64,000 nucleotides of DNA, taken from NCBI GenBank assembly GCA_017427545.1, contig JAFRSO010000077.1:1-64000 (forward strand). The letters run 5' to 3'. The DNA is from Selenomonadaceae bacterium. Its GTDB lineage: Bacteria; Bacillota; Negativicutes; Selenomonadales; Selenomonadaceae. Numbering within the stretch: position 1 is the stretch's first letter; the number at the start of each line of letters is the position of its first letter. The position numbers and the translations under genes are program-made. The notes beneath the pieces are model-generated. The model saw only the letters and a list, made by a program, of their open reading frames with translations, did no database searches and was not told where the DNA came from. Of the stretch, positions 49,601-57,556 are shown one piece after another.

Positions 49601-51996
49601 TCCGACAAAAATTTTTCCAGCTTTTCAATCGTGTCATGCTCGACGATATCGCGGGTTTGAATTGCCTTATTGAACGCCGACGACAGTAAAACATTGAGCC
49701 GAATCGCGCCGATTGAAGTCAAGCCCGCGCTTGTAAGTTCAGTTGTAATTCCAAATTCCCGCGTGCCCAAAACTTGTGCGACGCAATCAAAAATTTTCTG
49801 CTGAACGTCATTTTGCGGCGGAATGATTTCGACTTCGGAAATGACTTCTTCGGGTTCGGGCAAAGATTTTTTGTCGATTTTTCTGTTAGCGGTGAGCGGG
49901 AATTTTTCAAGCTGCATTAAAACTCCCGGCACCATGTAAGCCGTCAATGATGCCGCAAGATGTTTCCTCAAGTCATCAAGGTTAATCGGACGTTCGGCAG
50001 TGAAATATCCCGCAAGATAATCGCCGGCAGAATTTTTCTTCACGACAACGATACTTGCCTTGACGCCCGCAAAATTATTCATGACGGTTTCAATCTCGCC
50101 CAACTCAACGCGAAGTCCGCGGAGTTTAACTTGATTGTCCGTCCTGCCGTGAAAAGCAATTTCACCGTTGGGCAGAAGTCTTGCCAAGTCGCCGCTCTTA
50201 TACGCGGGTTTATCCCACAATCGGATAAAAACTTTTTTGGTAAGGTCGTCGCGATTGATATAGCCGCGGCCGATACCGTCGCCGAGAATTGTCATTTCAC
50301 CGAGTGCGCCGATTGGCAGTGGTCGATTTTTATCATCGGTCATGACAACTTTGACGTTGGAATTCGGCAGACCGATTGTGATATTTTCCGCAGACTCAAT
50401 CGCCTTCATGGTACAACTTATCGTCGCTTCAGTCGGGCCGTAACCGTTCATGATGTAAATGTTTGGATTGACGGCGCGTAGTTTCGTGAACAATGCGGCG
50501 GGGAATGCTTCCGCCCCAAAGTCAACGGATTTTATATTTTTGATGACGGATTCAAATTCGGGGAAGTCAATCAGGTTTGCCAAATATGACGGCGTGCAAC
50601 TCATCAAGTCAACAGAATTTTTCTCGCACAAATCCTTGAGCATGAGCGGGTTATGAATTTCATCTTCATTGGCCATGCAAATCGTCAAGCCATGTGCCAG
50701 CGGGATAAATTCTTCCATGATCGACACGTCGAAAGTTATCGCCGCCAGTGCCAGTGAAACTTTCCCGCGTTCAGTGTAGCCTAAAATTTCGTGATTCTTC
50801 GGATTGGCGTCGACAAAATTAACCAGATTGTGATTCGTGAGCATGACGCCCTTAGGTTTGCCGGTTGAACCGCTCGTGTAAATGCAATAGGCTAACGCGT
50901 TTTCGGGAACTTCGACGTTGAGATTTTCCGCAGAAATTTTTTCGGACTGCGTATCTTCAACTAAGCAAACGAAAATATTCAGCGCGTCGAAAAATGCTTT
51001 GCGGCGATTGTAAATGTCGCGGGTCGTGACGATATGACGGACGTTAGAATCTTCGACGATAAATTTAACGCGGTCGTCGGGATAATCGGGCGTCATCGGC
51101 AAAAATGCTCCGCCGGATTTCAAAATGCCTTGGCGGGCGATATAAACTTCAAGGCCGCGATTCAACATCACGCCGACGATTTTTTCAACGCCGACGCCGT
51201 TATCTTGCAGGACGTGACCGAGACGATTAGCTGCCGCGTTGAGTTCACGATAAGTCAGCGATTTTCCGTTGGCGATTGCGGCAACTCGTTCGGGAAATTT
51301 TTCAGCAGTGTCTTGAAGCAGTCGATACGCGGGACGCTCCAAAACTTTCCAATCCGTGTCGTGAAAAGCTTGCAATTTTTTCAGCTCGTCATTTGAAAGC
51401 CAATCAACGTCGCCGATTTTTTCCGCAACAAGAAATTTTGTGACGACGTGTTTATAAGCCGCGGCAAAACTTTCAATCAATGCGTCGGAATACTTGCCGC
51501 CGTCAAAGTGAATCGTCACGTTGCAAGAATTTTCAACCGTCAATGCAAAATTTTTATCACCGATATTTTGCGGCGTCGAAATAAATTCGGGGGCGTTCGG
51601 GAAATTGTAAGCCTCGGAAATTTCTTCATAGGGTGCGGAAATTATTTCGCGTGAACGGTCGACTTGCTCACGTAAATTTTTCAAGTAGTCGGCAAGATTT
51701 TGTTCGGGCGACAAATTCAAGTAGACGGGAATTTTTTTATCAGCAGCCGCCGCGAAGAAAACTTCATCAGCTCCTGCAAATCGCGCAAGTAACAAACTGT
51801 ACGCGCCCATAAAAAATTTTTCCTCCGAACAATCGAGCTTCTTGCAAGCTTGACGCAGCTGTTCTTTGGAAAGTTCGACGGATATTTTAAAATCTTTTGC
51901 AACGAAAAATTTTTCAAACGTGTCTTTAATCGGCGCGGAGTCAACTGACACGCCTCGGAATATTGAATCGAGATAAAGCTTTTCGGCCTCTGTCAT
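43687..51996 (-). CDS. Nonribosomal peptide synthetase, [C-lobe]-A-T-C-T-C-A-T-R
   Basis: A 2769-residue assembly line. In order: a partial condensation-like N-terminus (1-200, no HHxxxDG); A1 (210-710; YTSGSTGKPKGVML, NGYGPTE, K in NRKID); T1 (Ser about 759, GLTSIG); C1 (800-1235; HHIVYDG about 932); T2 (Ser about 1270); C2 (1335-1755; HHIVSDG about 1462); A2 (1754-2252); T3 (GGTSLAAS, about 2304); terminal thioester reductase (2388-2769; LLTGATGFLG, YVYSKF). Reductive release predicts a peptide aldehyde or alcohol. T2 has no A domain of its own and must be loaded by A1 or A2. A1 and A2 share the same likely pocket residues (D-V-M-S-D-G-G-I-S), so may use one amino acid. Array 14 is inserted in C2. 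ATG 51996 is preferred to one at 52044. Confidence 0.92.
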   Translation of the reverse strand: MTEAEKLYLDSIFRGVSVDSAPIKDTFEKFFVAKDFKISVELSKEQLRQACKKLDCSEEKFFMGAYSLLLARFAGADEVFFAAAADKKIPVYLNLSPEQNLADYLKNLREQVDRSREIISAPYEEISEAYNFPNAPEFISTPQNIGDKNFALTVENSCNVTIHFDGGKYSDALIESFAAAYKHVVTKFLVAEKIGDVDWLSNDELKKLQAFHDTDWKVLERPAYRLLQDTAEKFPERVAAIANGKSLTYRELNAAANRLGHVLQDNGVGVEKIVGVMLNRGLEVYIARQGILKSGGAFLPMTPDYPDDRVKFIVEDSNVRHIVTTRDIYNRRKAFFDALNIFVCLVEDTQSEKISAENLNVEVPENALAYCIYTSGSTGKPKGVMLTNHNLVNFVDANPKNHEILGYTERGKVSLALAAITFDVSIMEEFIPLAHGLTICMANEDEIHNPLMLKDLCEKNSVDLMSCTPSYLANLIDFPEFESVIKNIKSVDFGAEAFPAALFTKLRAVNPNIYIMNGYGPTEATISCTMKAIESAENITIGLPNSNVKVVMTDDKNRPLPIGALGEMTILGDGIGRGYINRDDLTKKVFIRLWDKPAYKSGDLARLLPNGEIAFHGRTDNQVKLRGLRVELGEIETVMNNFAGVKASIVVVKKNSAGDYLAGYFTAERPINLDDLRKHLAASLTAYMVPGVLMQLEKFPLTANRKIDKKSLPEPEEVISEVEIIPPQNDVQQKIFDCVAQVLGTREFGITTELTSAGLTSIGAIRLNVLLSSAFNKAIQTRDIVEHDTIEKLEKFLSDAEEMQTHAAQQDYPLSRTQQDIFVEYDAAPNDTTFNLPILLPLDSSIDINRLQRAIIAAIDAHPVLKTTIFFNEQGEVRARRQDDLPAEVSIKIVEKLPAPAELVRPFKLTEEPLYRAEIFSTPDKNYLFLDFHHIVYDGSSEDIFFDDLNAAYNGKVLSRETYTGFEAALDEIKARASDKLTAAKNYYGSIFTDSDVEILPQVDFAENIGKKDSVVAFESYRTALDVDAVKNFCATNSCTFNTFFLAMFGYFLGKETRRTNAAFTTIYHGRNDSRLLQSVGMFVKTLPVLTDVAEFSSVKNYIDSVGRQLVNSMAHDIYSFAEISAAYGFKGELMCAYQGEDFNDYHIAGTASRTLPLLPSAAMSDLCLEIFLENGAFIFRFEYRPTVYKVETVKNFARECEAVAGKFLTSDALEKFDVEVHSHSKKKIAAAIDTTSPQNQNQQKIFDCVAEVIGTKNFGIRTDFYSVGLTSIGAIRLNVLLSRAFGKIIRTRDIKEHNTVEQLEKFLAGADAAQTYELQLDYPLTQTQNGIFVESVANSNSTTYNIPNLYRLGKNVDVERLQRAVKVAIDAHPYLKTTLFMNDDGDICARRHDDLDAVVDVLHVDKLPPTEEIVQPFELLNKPLYRAKIYSIREQGTGNREQVLTPTSYLLTPNYLFLDCHHIVSDGESFDILIDDINAAYDGKILAKETYTGFERALDEERYRVGENFSKAKAYYDSIFRGCDADCKLAKDFDLSSAKTSAFDFGKLNVDVAAAENFCAANKVTLNAFFNAAFGFTLAKFLYRDDAIFTTIYNGRSDSRLARSVAMLVKTLPVSCSIAGNKTVAEYVAEVGKQLFASMTNDIYSFAEISRDYGIAADVMFAYQGEDSDDVKIAGEPAEEIPLELDNAKSLFGVDIFIEGGEFCFDAEYHADYYSAATVKNFVDCLAQVAREFLTREFLSDVNITSADELERLKNIHDTDWKVLERPAYRLLQDTAEKFPERVAAIANGKSLTYAELNAAANRLGHVLQDSGVGVEKIVGVMLNRGLEVYIARQGILKSGGAFLPMTPDYPDDRVKFIVEDSNVRHIVTTRDIYNRRKEFFDALNIFICLVEDTQSEKISAENLNVDVPENALAYCIYTSGSTGKPKGVMLTNHNLVNFVDANPKNHEILGYTERGKVSLALAAITFDVSIMEEFIPLAHGLTICMANEDEIHNPLMLKDLCEKNSVDLMSCTPSYLANLIDFPEFESVVKNIKSVDLGAEAFPAALFTKLRAVNPEIYIMNGYGPTEATISCTMKAIESAENITIGLPNSNVKVVMTDDKNRPLPIGALGEMTILGDGIGRGYINRDDLTQKVFIRLWDKPAYKSGDLARLLPNGEIAFHGRTDNQVKLRGLRVELGEIETVMNNFAGVKASIVVVKKNSASDYLAGYFTAERPINLDDLRKHLAASLTAYMVPGVLMQLEKFPLTANGKVDKKSLPEPVLQVEADDKKFAATDLQQTLCEIFAKALGRKNIGADENFFEVGGTSLAASKVAMAAFLKNLPIVYADIFKYPTAEKLEAYILKQQAPIPDRVEKKIERPIISEPIEGSSFLNELFQINNALARNRVEYVNEIHHEGLGDVLLTGATGFLGIHVLYELLKNTSAKIFCFIRSNKQASAEKRLRTLFIYYFSSSMEQAFNERVTIIDGDITNVEAVNALIDYPFKTLINCAACVKHFAASDILTRINVEGVRNLINLCAEKHTRLIQISTVSVAGDNVGQKIQAGRKLSEDDFYIGQEVTSNKYVYSKFRAEELVLTAIGQGRLDGKIIRVGNLMSRISDGEFQINFSNNAFMRDIRSYSAIGKYPVSLLDEPTEFSPIDETAHMIVTLADTNAEFTVFHAVNSHRVQMGDVIHVANEYGIKIDIVSDKEFETALKLAMQDEEKNLLVSSLIAYNESDENLRDEIDHEDSFTVKALYRLNCRWSITDENYIKNAIEALDTLGFFEENARF
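45215..46735 (-). repeat. Long direct repeat, copy 2 (A2-encoding)
   Basis: This 1.5-kb segment matches 49853-51373 at a constant offset of 4638 nt with no insertions or deletions seen at either end. Only about a dozen residue changes separate the two encoded A domains. It covers motifs A1-A10. Confidence 0.85.
47632..47701. repeat. Heptanucleotide repeat array 14, inserted in an NRPS C domain
   Basis: Ten units in register (GTTAGGA twice, GGTAGGA twice, GTTAAAA, CCTGCTC, CCTGTTC, CCAGTTC, CCTGCTC, CCTAATT) lie inside the NRPS gene. In translation they give REQGTGNREQVLTPTSYLLT, placed about 10 residues before the HHIVSDG of C2. The paralogous C1 has only four residues (TPDK) there, so the net gain is 18 residues and the frame is kept. 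Confidence 0.88.
49853..51373 (-). repeat. Long direct repeat, copy 1 (A1-encoding)
   Basis: Partner of 45215-46735; see that entry. The flanking T and C domains of the two modules are clearly more diverged than the A domains, so identity drops sharply outside these limits. Confidence 0.85.
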
Positions 51997-52141
51997 AAAA
52001 AAATCAACCTGCCTTTCCTTGACTAATGCCAAATTTGAAAGCATTTTAGTTGAGATTGTTTGCTAAGTCAACTTGAACGCGGCTTTTATCGGCGGCGGAT
52101 TTTTTGATATAATCGATGAAAATTTTTGAGGGGCGGTTGAA

Positions 52142-52741
52142 ATGATAGCGGTAATTGTAAAAATTTTCTGCGCGGCAATTTTGAGCATAGGCGGTTCGCT
52201 GTGGATAAATAAACTTTATTCGAGGAGCACGGAGTTGACTTTTCCCGGAAAAATTTTAAGCCGCTCAAGATTTCGTATACCGATTTTATTTGTGACGCAG
52301 GCAATTTTATTCAACATGACGGACGAATTATTTTTAATGGCGGCAATTTTTTTACTCATGCTGATGACGGTGACGGACTTTGAACAGTACATGCTCTTCG
52401 ATGCAATGACGGTATCATTCGTGGTAATCGGCGCATTTTACGCGTTACAGAATTCGACGTTGCAGGATAATTTTTTGGCGGCGGCATTTGGCAGCGGAAT
52501 ATTTTTTCTGCTCGCGATAATCTCTCAAGGCTCACTCGGCGGCGGCGACGTGAAATTAATTTTCGGGCTGGGAATGTGGCTCGGTGCCGGAAAACTTTTA
52601 AACGTCGTATTGGTCGGAACAATTATTGGAGGCGTTGCGGCAATTCTGATGATTCTCGCCAAGAAAAAAAGTCGTAAAAGTTATTTTGCTTACGGCCCAT
52701 ATTTTACGTTGAGTGCGTTATATTTTTTACTCGCCGGCTGA
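52142..52741 (+). CDS. A24-family prepilin-peptidase-like membrane protein
   Basis: This small (199-residue) membrane protein has the two aspartates of the type IV prepilin peptidase family: TDFEQYMLFD after the second or third helix and GGGDVKL after the next. It lacks the N-terminal cysteine methylation domain of full PilD, so it resembles the short TadV/CpaA-like or single-domain forms. Six to seven membrane helices are visible. No pilin or secretion genes are near, so its substrate is unknown. The gap upstream holds TATAAT at about 52108 with a poor -35. Confidence 0.82.
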   Translation: MIAVIVKIFCAAILSIGGSLWINKLYSRSTELTFPGKILSRSRFRIPILFVTQAILFNMTDELFLMAAIFLLMLMTVTDFEQYMLFDAMTVSFVVIGAFYALQNSTLQDNFLAAAFGSGIFFLLAIISQGSLGGGDVKLIFGLGMWLGAGKLLNVVLVGTIIGGVAAILMILAKKKSRKSYFAYGPYFTLSALYFLLAG

Positions 52742-52758
52742 AGATTTTCTAATTTGAA

Positions 52759-52923
52759 GCCGTCAAGGATGACGGCTCCGCCCGCGCACTGAGCGTGATG
52801 CGAAGTCCGCGGGCAACACCTGCTTACGGGTAATCGCAACGTTGAAATTATGAGCGATTAACGCCCCTGCGAGGCGCACTTTCTTTTTGCTACTTTTTCT
52901 TTGGGCGCGCAAAGAAAAAGTAG
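52759..52923 (+). repeat. Structured repeat element, copy A
   Basis: First of three related ~165-nt elements. It opens with the hairpin GCCGTC-aaggat-GACGGC, has a GCCCGCG/CGCGGGC hairpin, a region around CGGGTAATCGCAA, and closes with a 13-bp hairpin CTACTTTTTCTTT/AAAGAAAAAGTAG with loop GGGCGCGC. It fills most of the 293-nt gap between the prepilin-peptidase and ABC-transporter genes and has no open reading frame. Confidence 0.85.
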
Positions 52924-53034
52924 ATTAATAATATAAAAGTCATTCCACGTTACGGAATAGTTATTCAACTCTCCCTAATCCTTTACTTGAAAAACTTTTG
53001 AGCGGCGATTATACTTGCGCGGGAGGTTTTGCTC

Positions 53035-54723
53035 TTGGATACGAAAAAATTATTTCGCGGCTTCTGGTCGCTGTTCAAAGGTTATTGGTCGAGTGAGGAC
53101 AAGTGGAAGGCTCGCGGATTGTTGGCAGTCGTCATTGCAATGAACTTCGCGATGGTCTATCTGCTCGTCCAACTCAACGAATGGTATCAAATTTTTTGGG
53201 ACGCGCTACAAAATTACGAACAGGAAAGATTTTTCCCGTTGCTCGGACGATTCAGTGCGCTGGCGTTCATTTACATAATCATTGCAGTTTACGCAGTCTA
53301 CTTGCGGCAAATGTTGCAAATAAAATGGCGCACGTGGATGACGAATAATTATTTGCGCGCGTGGCTGGACGGGCAGACTTATTATCGGCTGCAGGACGCG
53401 ACTGACAACCCCGATCAGCGTATTTCGGAGGACATCGGGCAATTCGTCAACTTATCGCTTGCCCTGCTCATTGACTTTTTAAAGCAGCTGACGACTTTGG
53501 CGGCATTCGGCGTGGTGCTGTGGAATTTAAGCGGCTCAATCACAATCGCAGGCCTTGTTATTCCCGGCTACATGTTTTGGTTCTCACTCATCTATTCGGG
53601 TATCGGAACTGTTTTGGCGCACAAGGTCGGACGAAAATTAATCGCGCTGAATTTTGACCAGCAAAAGTACGAGGCTGATTTTCGTTTCAGCATGATGCGT
53701 GTCCGTGAAAATTCGGAGAGCATTGCATTTTATCGCGGCGAACAGGCGGAAATGGAAGGCTTCAATCTGAAATTTTCCAACGTCATAAAAAATTATTGGC
53801 AGCTGATGAAGAAAACCAAGCACTTGAATTTTTACGCGAACGGCTACGCGCAACTGGCTGTCCTCGTGCCGTATCTCATGGCGTATCCGAGATACTTTGC
53901 AAAAGAAATTCAACTGGGCGGGCTTATGCAAATATCATCGGCGTTCGGAAGAGTTCAAGACGCGTTAAGTTTCTTCGTCGATTCATACGACACGTTGGCG
54001 AATTTGGCAGCGGTAATCAATCGACTTGCGGGCTTCACCGAACACATGGACGAGGCTAAAAAAATTCAAAGCAAAGTCACGACTTCGACGGCTCCCGAAT
54101 TAAAAATTTCCGCGCTGAATGTTTCACTGCCGACGGGTCGCGAACTGTTGAAAAAACTTTCACTGCAACTGGAAAACGCAAAATCATTGTTGGTGACGGG
54201 GGCATCAGGTTGCGGGAAGTCGACACTGCTTAGAACTTTGGCGGGAATTTGGAATTACGCTTCGGGAGAAATTTCCTTGCCGCAAAATTCGCGCGTGATG
54301 TTCCTGCCGCAAAAACCGTATCTGCCGCTTGGAACGTTGCGACGAGCATTAATTTATCCCGCCGCAGAATGTGATTCGCCGCCCGATGATAAACTCAAGA
54401 AAATTTTGCAGACGGTCGAATTGCCGGATTTGGCAGACAAACTCGACGTGGCGGACGATTGGAGCAGAATTTTATCCTTGGGCGAACAACAGCGTCTTGC
54501 ATTTGCGAGAGTGTTATTATCCGCGCCCGATTACGTTTTCTTGGACGAGGCAACCAGTGCGCTTGATGAGCCGCGAGAAGTTGAAATGTATCAACTGTTG
54601 CGGAAGGAATTGCCCGCCGTAACAGTCGTCAGCGTTGGTCACAGGTCGACGCTGTTTAAATTGCACGACATGCAATTACATTTGGACGGCCGCGGTAACT
54701 ATCAATTAGCTGCTAGTTACTAG
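53035..54723 (+). CDS. ABC transporter, fused permease-ATPase, SbmA/BacA-like family
   Basis: Residues 1-330 form a six-helix membrane domain of the ABC_membrane_2 type (WYQIFWDALQNYE, RTWMTNNYLRAWLDGQTYYRLQ, DNPDQRISEDI). Residues 355-562 form the ATPase: Walker A GASGCGKST (about 392), signature LSLGEQQRLAFAR and Walker B YVFLDEATSALD. Relatives (YddA, BacA, Rv1819c) import hydrophilic peptides or cobalamin, or export in other cases. TTG 53035 is preferred because GGGAGG lies 8 nt upstream; TTG 53029 is too close. The C-terminal LAASY and stop are from heptamer array 15. Confidence 0.87.
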   Translation: MDTKKLFRGFWSLFKGYWSSEDKWKARGLLAVVIAMNFAMVYLLVQLNEWYQIFWDALQNYEQERFFPLLGRFSALAFIYIIIAVYAVYLRQMLQIKWRTWMTNNYLRAWLDGQTYYRLQDATDNPDQRISEDIGQFVNLSLALLIDFLKQLTTLAAFGVVLWNLSGSITIAGLVIPGYMFWFSLIYSGIGTVLAHKVGRKLIALNFDQQKYEADFRFSMMRVRENSESIAFYRGEQAEMEGFNLKFSNVIKNYWQLMKKTKHLNFYANGYAQLAVLVPYLMAYPRYFAKEIQLGGLMQISSAFGRVQDALSFFVDSYDTLANLAAVINRLAGFTEHMDEAKKIQSKVTTSTAPELKISALNVSLPTGRELLKKLSLQLENAKSLLVTGASGCGKSTLLRTLAGIWNYASGEISLPQNSRVMFLPQKPYLPLGTLRRALIYPAAECDSPPDDKLKKILQTVELPDLADKLDVADDWSRILSLGEQQRLAFARVLLSAPDYVFLDEATSALDEPREVEMYQLLRKELPAVTVVSVGHRSTLFKLHDMQLHLDGRGNYQLAASY

Positions 54724-54763
54724 CTACTAGCTACTAGCTGCTAGAAACTTATTCCTTGTTCCT
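54708..54763. repeat. Heptanucleotide repeat array 15
   Basis: Eight units in one register pass from AGCTGCT and AGCTACT types to AGAAACT, TATTCCT and TGTTCCT, linking the CTAG-type and GGAACAA-type units in a single array. It encodes the last residues and the stop of the ABC transporter. Confidence 0.88.
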
Positions 54764-54787
54764 TAAAGAGGAGTTGAAACTTTAGAA

Positions 54788-54948
54788 GCCGTCAAGGATG
54801 ACGGCGCCGCGACCACGCCGCAGGATAGCGGCGTTAGCGGCACTCTACCTTGCGGGTAATCGCAACGTTGGAGCAATGAGGATTAAACGCCCCTGCGAGG
54901 TGTCCTTTCTTTTGCATACTTTTCTTTGGACAAGCAAAGAAAAGTATG
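54788..54948 (+). repeat. Structured repeat element, copy B
   Basis: Second copy. The first hairpin is identical to copy A. The middle hairpin has different bases (ACGCCGC/GCGGCGT) at the same place. The TTGCG/CGCAA hairpin is perfect. The closing hairpin is CATACTTTTCTTT/AAAGAAAAGTATG with loop GGACAAGC, changed on both arms relative to copies A and C. With array 15 it fills the 296-nt gap before the DUF711 gene; an unused GAGGAG lies just before it at about 54769. Confidence 0.85.
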
Positions 54949-55019
54949 TTCAATAAATAAAAAGCAGATTTAACACTACGGACAAGCCGCCAATATGGCT
55001 CAACATGGAGGGAAAATTT

Positions 55020-56381
55020 TTGATAACGATTGAAGATATTCTCGAAACAAACCGCATGATAACCGTCAACAAACTCGACGTGCGGACGATAACCATGGGC
55101 ATTTCTCTGCGCGATTGTGCACATCCGAATTTGCGCGACTTCTGCCGCAACGTTTACGACAAAATCACTCGTTCAGCGGAATTTCTCGTCAAGACCGGTG
55201 AGGAAATTGAAGCTGAATACGGCGTCCCGATTATCAACAAGCGCATTTCAGTCACGCCGATTGCCATTGCCGCGGAAAGTTGCAAGGCTGAAAGTTATGT
55301 GCCCGTCGCTGAAACTTTAGACCGCGCCGCTAAGGAAGTCGGAGTAAATTTTATCGGCGGATTTAGTGCACTCGTCGAAAAAGGCTACACTTCCGGCGAC
55401 AGGATTTTGATTGAGTCGATACCTCAAGCCCTTGCCGTGACAGATTTGGTTTGCAGTTCGATTAATCTTGCGTCGACGAAAGCGGGCATTAACATGGATT
55501 GTGTCCGCGAAATGGGCGAAGTTATCAAGCGGACGGCTGAACTTACTCGCGATAAGCAGGCCATCGGCTGTGCAAAGTTGGTTATCTTCGCGAATGCCCC
55601 CGGCGATAATCCTTTTATGGCGGGAGCATTTCACGGCGTCAGCGAACCGGATAAAGTTATCAACGTCGGAGTAAGCGGCCCCGGTGTCGTAAAACATGCG
55701 CTGGAAGATTTGAAGGGCGCGAACTTCACGGAGATTGCCGAGACGATTAAAAAGACCGCGTTTAAAATTACTCGCGTCGGACAACTCGTGGCTCAAGAGG
55801 CGTCGCGCAGATTGGGTGTACCATTCGGGATAATCGACCTGTCACTTGCTCCAACACCTGCAGTCGGTGATTCGGTTGCAAGGATTTTGGAGGAAATGGG
55901 GCTTGAAGCTTGCGGCGCACCCGGTACTACTGCCGCACTTGCCCTGCTAAATGATGCCGTGAAAAAAGGCGGGCTTATGGCCAGTTCACACGTCGGCGGC
56001 TTGAGTGGCGCATTTATCCCCGTCAGCGAAGATGAAGGTATGATTCACGCGGTCAATCAGGGCAGTTTGTCGATTGAAAAGCTTGAGGCGATGACTTGCG
56101 TTTGCAGTGTCGGACTGGATATGATTGCGGTTGCGGGTGATGTGACTGCTGCGACGTTGAGCGGGATTATCGCTGATGAGGCGGCTATCGGCGTCGTCAA
56201 CAACAAAACTACCGCCGTCAGATTGATTCCCGTACCCGGCGCGAAGGTCGGCGATGTTGTCGAATATGGCGGCTTGCTGGGATATTGTCCGATTGTGCCC
56301 GTCAAAAATCAGTGGAGTTCGGAGGCGTTCATTGCTCGCGGCGGAAGAATTCCCGCGCCAGTAAGGAGCTTGACGAATTGA
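55020..56381 (+). CDS. DUF711 (UPF0210) family protein
   Basis: Conserved cytosolic protein (453 residues) of the UPF0210 family, related in fold to glycyl-radical or formyl-transfer enzymes but without an assigned reaction. Family motifs include [47 protein letters not shown] and [20 protein letters not shown]. It usually follows a small ACT-domain gene (UPF0237), which is missing here; structured repeat B occupies that place. TTG 55020 follows GGAGGG at 7 nt and gives the usual N-terminus ([13 protein letters not shown]). Confidence 0.88.
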   Translation: MITIEDILETNRMITVNKLDVRTITMGISLRDCAHPNLRDFCRNVYDKITRSAEFLVKTGEEIEAEYGVPIINKRISVTPIAIAAESCKAESYVPVAETLDRAAKEVGVNFIGGFSALVEKGYTSGDRILIESIPQALAVTDLVCSSINLASTKAGINMDCVREMGEVIKRTAELTRDKQAIGCAKLVIFANAPGDNPFMAGAFHGVSEPDKVINVGVSGPGVVKHALEDLKGANFTEIAETIKKTAFKITRVGQLVAQEASRRLGVPFGIIDLSLAPTPAVGDSVARILEEMGLEACGAPGTTAALALLNDAVKKGGLMASSHVGGLSGAFIPVSEDEGMIHAVNQGSLSIEKLEAMTCVCSVGLDMIAVAGDVTAATLSGIIADEAAIGVVNNKTTAVRLIPVPGAKVGDVVEYGGLLGYCPIVPVKNQWSSEAFIARGGRIPAPVRSLTN

Positions 56382-56382
56382 C

Positions 56383-56829
56383 ATGAACGTTACAATCAGA
56401 AAAATTCAACGCGGTGATGCTGAAGTTGTCGTCGATATGATGAGAAAATTTTACACGTCCCCCGCAGTCATAACCAACGGTTCGGAAAAAATTTTTGTGG
56501 CGAACGTTGAAAATTGTTTGAACGCTTCACCTTACGTCGAAGGTTTTGTTTTTGTCGGCGATGAAAAAATTATCGGCTACGGAATCACGGCGCACAGTTA
56601 CGCCACGGAATTTGGCGGCGAATGCATTTGGCTTGAAGATATTTTTGTTGAGGCTCAATATCGCGGTCAAGGCGTCGGCACGAAATTTATCCGATACGTC
56701 AAAGAACTTTACCCCGACAAAATTTTTCGGCTTGAATCGGAGATTGATAACGTGGCGGCTCTGAAAATTTATAAACGCCTCGGCTTTAATGAGCTGTCTT
56801 ATTTGGAATTGGTTTGCACCGGTGATTGA
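56383..56829 (+). CDS. GNAT family N-acetyltransferase
   Basis: This 148-residue GNAT has the acetyl-CoA pyrophosphate-binding loop YRGQGVGTKFIRYV and the closing DNVAALKIYKRLGF. The N-terminus IRKIQRGDAEVVVDMM is typical of single-domain GNATs. It starts 1 nt after the DUF711 stop and ends 1 nt before nth, so the three are likely co-translated. The acceptor is unknown. Confidence 0.9.
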   Translation: MNVTIRKIQRGDAEVVVDMMRKFYTSPAVITNGSEKIFVANVENCLNASPYVEGFVFVGDEKIIGYGITAHSYATEFGGECIWLEDIFVEAQYRGQGVGTKFIRYVKELYPDKIFRLESEIDNVAALKIYKRLGFNELSYLELVCTGD

Positions 56830-56830
56830 C

Positions 56831-57466
56831 ATGAACGACGAAATTAAACTTGAAGAGTTGCGAATTTTGGAGGAGACATATCGCGGGGCAGTCCCTCAAC
56901 TGAAATTTGATTCGGCGTTTGAACTTTTGGTCGCAGTGATTTTATCCGCACAATGCACCGATAAGCGCGTCAATCAAGTCACGCAAAAATTATTTCCACT
57001 CGCCAACACGCCAAAAAAAATTCTCCAACTCGGTCAAGTCAAGTTGGAGGAAATTATCAAGCCGTGCGGATTGTCGCGTTCAAAGGCAAAACATATCGTC
57101 GAGAGTTCAAAAATTTTGCTGGACAATTACGGCGGCGAAGTTCCTGCCGATTTCGACGAACTGATTAAATTGCCCGGCGTCGGCAGAAAAACTGCAAATG
57201 TCGTGACGAGTGTCGCCTTCAAGACTCCCGCCATTGCCGTCGACACGCACGTTTTCAGATTGGCAAACCGCATGAAGCTTGCCGAAGGTAAAACGCCGCT
57301 TGAAGTTGAACACGGCTTGCAAAAAATTATTCCGCGCGAGAAATGGTCGGAAGCTCATCACTGGTTGATTTGGCATGGTCGAGAAATTTGCAAGGCACGC
57401 AATCCGAAATGCAATGATTGCCCGCTGTCGAAAATTTGCCCGTCGTCAACGTTAAGGAAAGATTAA
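56831..57466 (+). CDS. nth: Endonuclease III
   Basis: Base-excision DNA glycosylase/AP-lyase for oxidised pyrimidines. The 211-residue protein has the helix-hairpin-helix LPGVGRKTANVV, the catalytic Asp in VDTHVFRLANRM, the Lys region LSAQCTDKRVNQVT, and the C-terminal 4Fe-4S ligands CKARNPKCNDCPLSKIC (spacing 6-2-5). ATG 56831 is used; an upstream in-frame ATG at 56789 lies inside the GNAT gene. Confidence 0.97.
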   Translation: MNDEIKLEELRILEETYRGAVPQLKFDSAFELLVAVILSAQCTDKRVNQVTQKLFPLANTPKKILQLGQVKLEEIIKPCGLSRSKAKHIVESSKILLDNYGGEVPADFDELIKLPGVGRKTANVVTSVAFKTPAIAVDTHVFRLANRMKLAEGKTPLEVEHGLQKIIPREKWSEAHHWLIWHGREICKARNPKCNDCPLSKICPSSTLRKD

Positions 57467-57491
57467 TGCCCGCCGATAATTTTGTTAGGTA

Positions 57492-57540
57492 CTAGAACTA
57501 GGTACTAGAACTAGCAGCTAACAGCTGGCAGCTATTAGCT
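57492..57540. repeat. Heptanucleotide repeat array 16
   Basis: Seven units (CTAGAAC, TAGGTAC, TAGAACT, AGCAGCT, AACAGCT, GGCAGCT, ATTAGCT). It lies between nth and the next gene and ends just before that gene's GAGGTG ribosome-binding site. Confidence 0.82.
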
Positions 57541-57556
57541 AAAACGAGGTGATTTT

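Noticed and set aside
43866-51944. Many open frames opposite or inside the NRPS gene
   Set aside because: They mirror the NRPS coding frame, recur at matching positions in the duplicated A domains, and lack ribosome-binding sites and family features.
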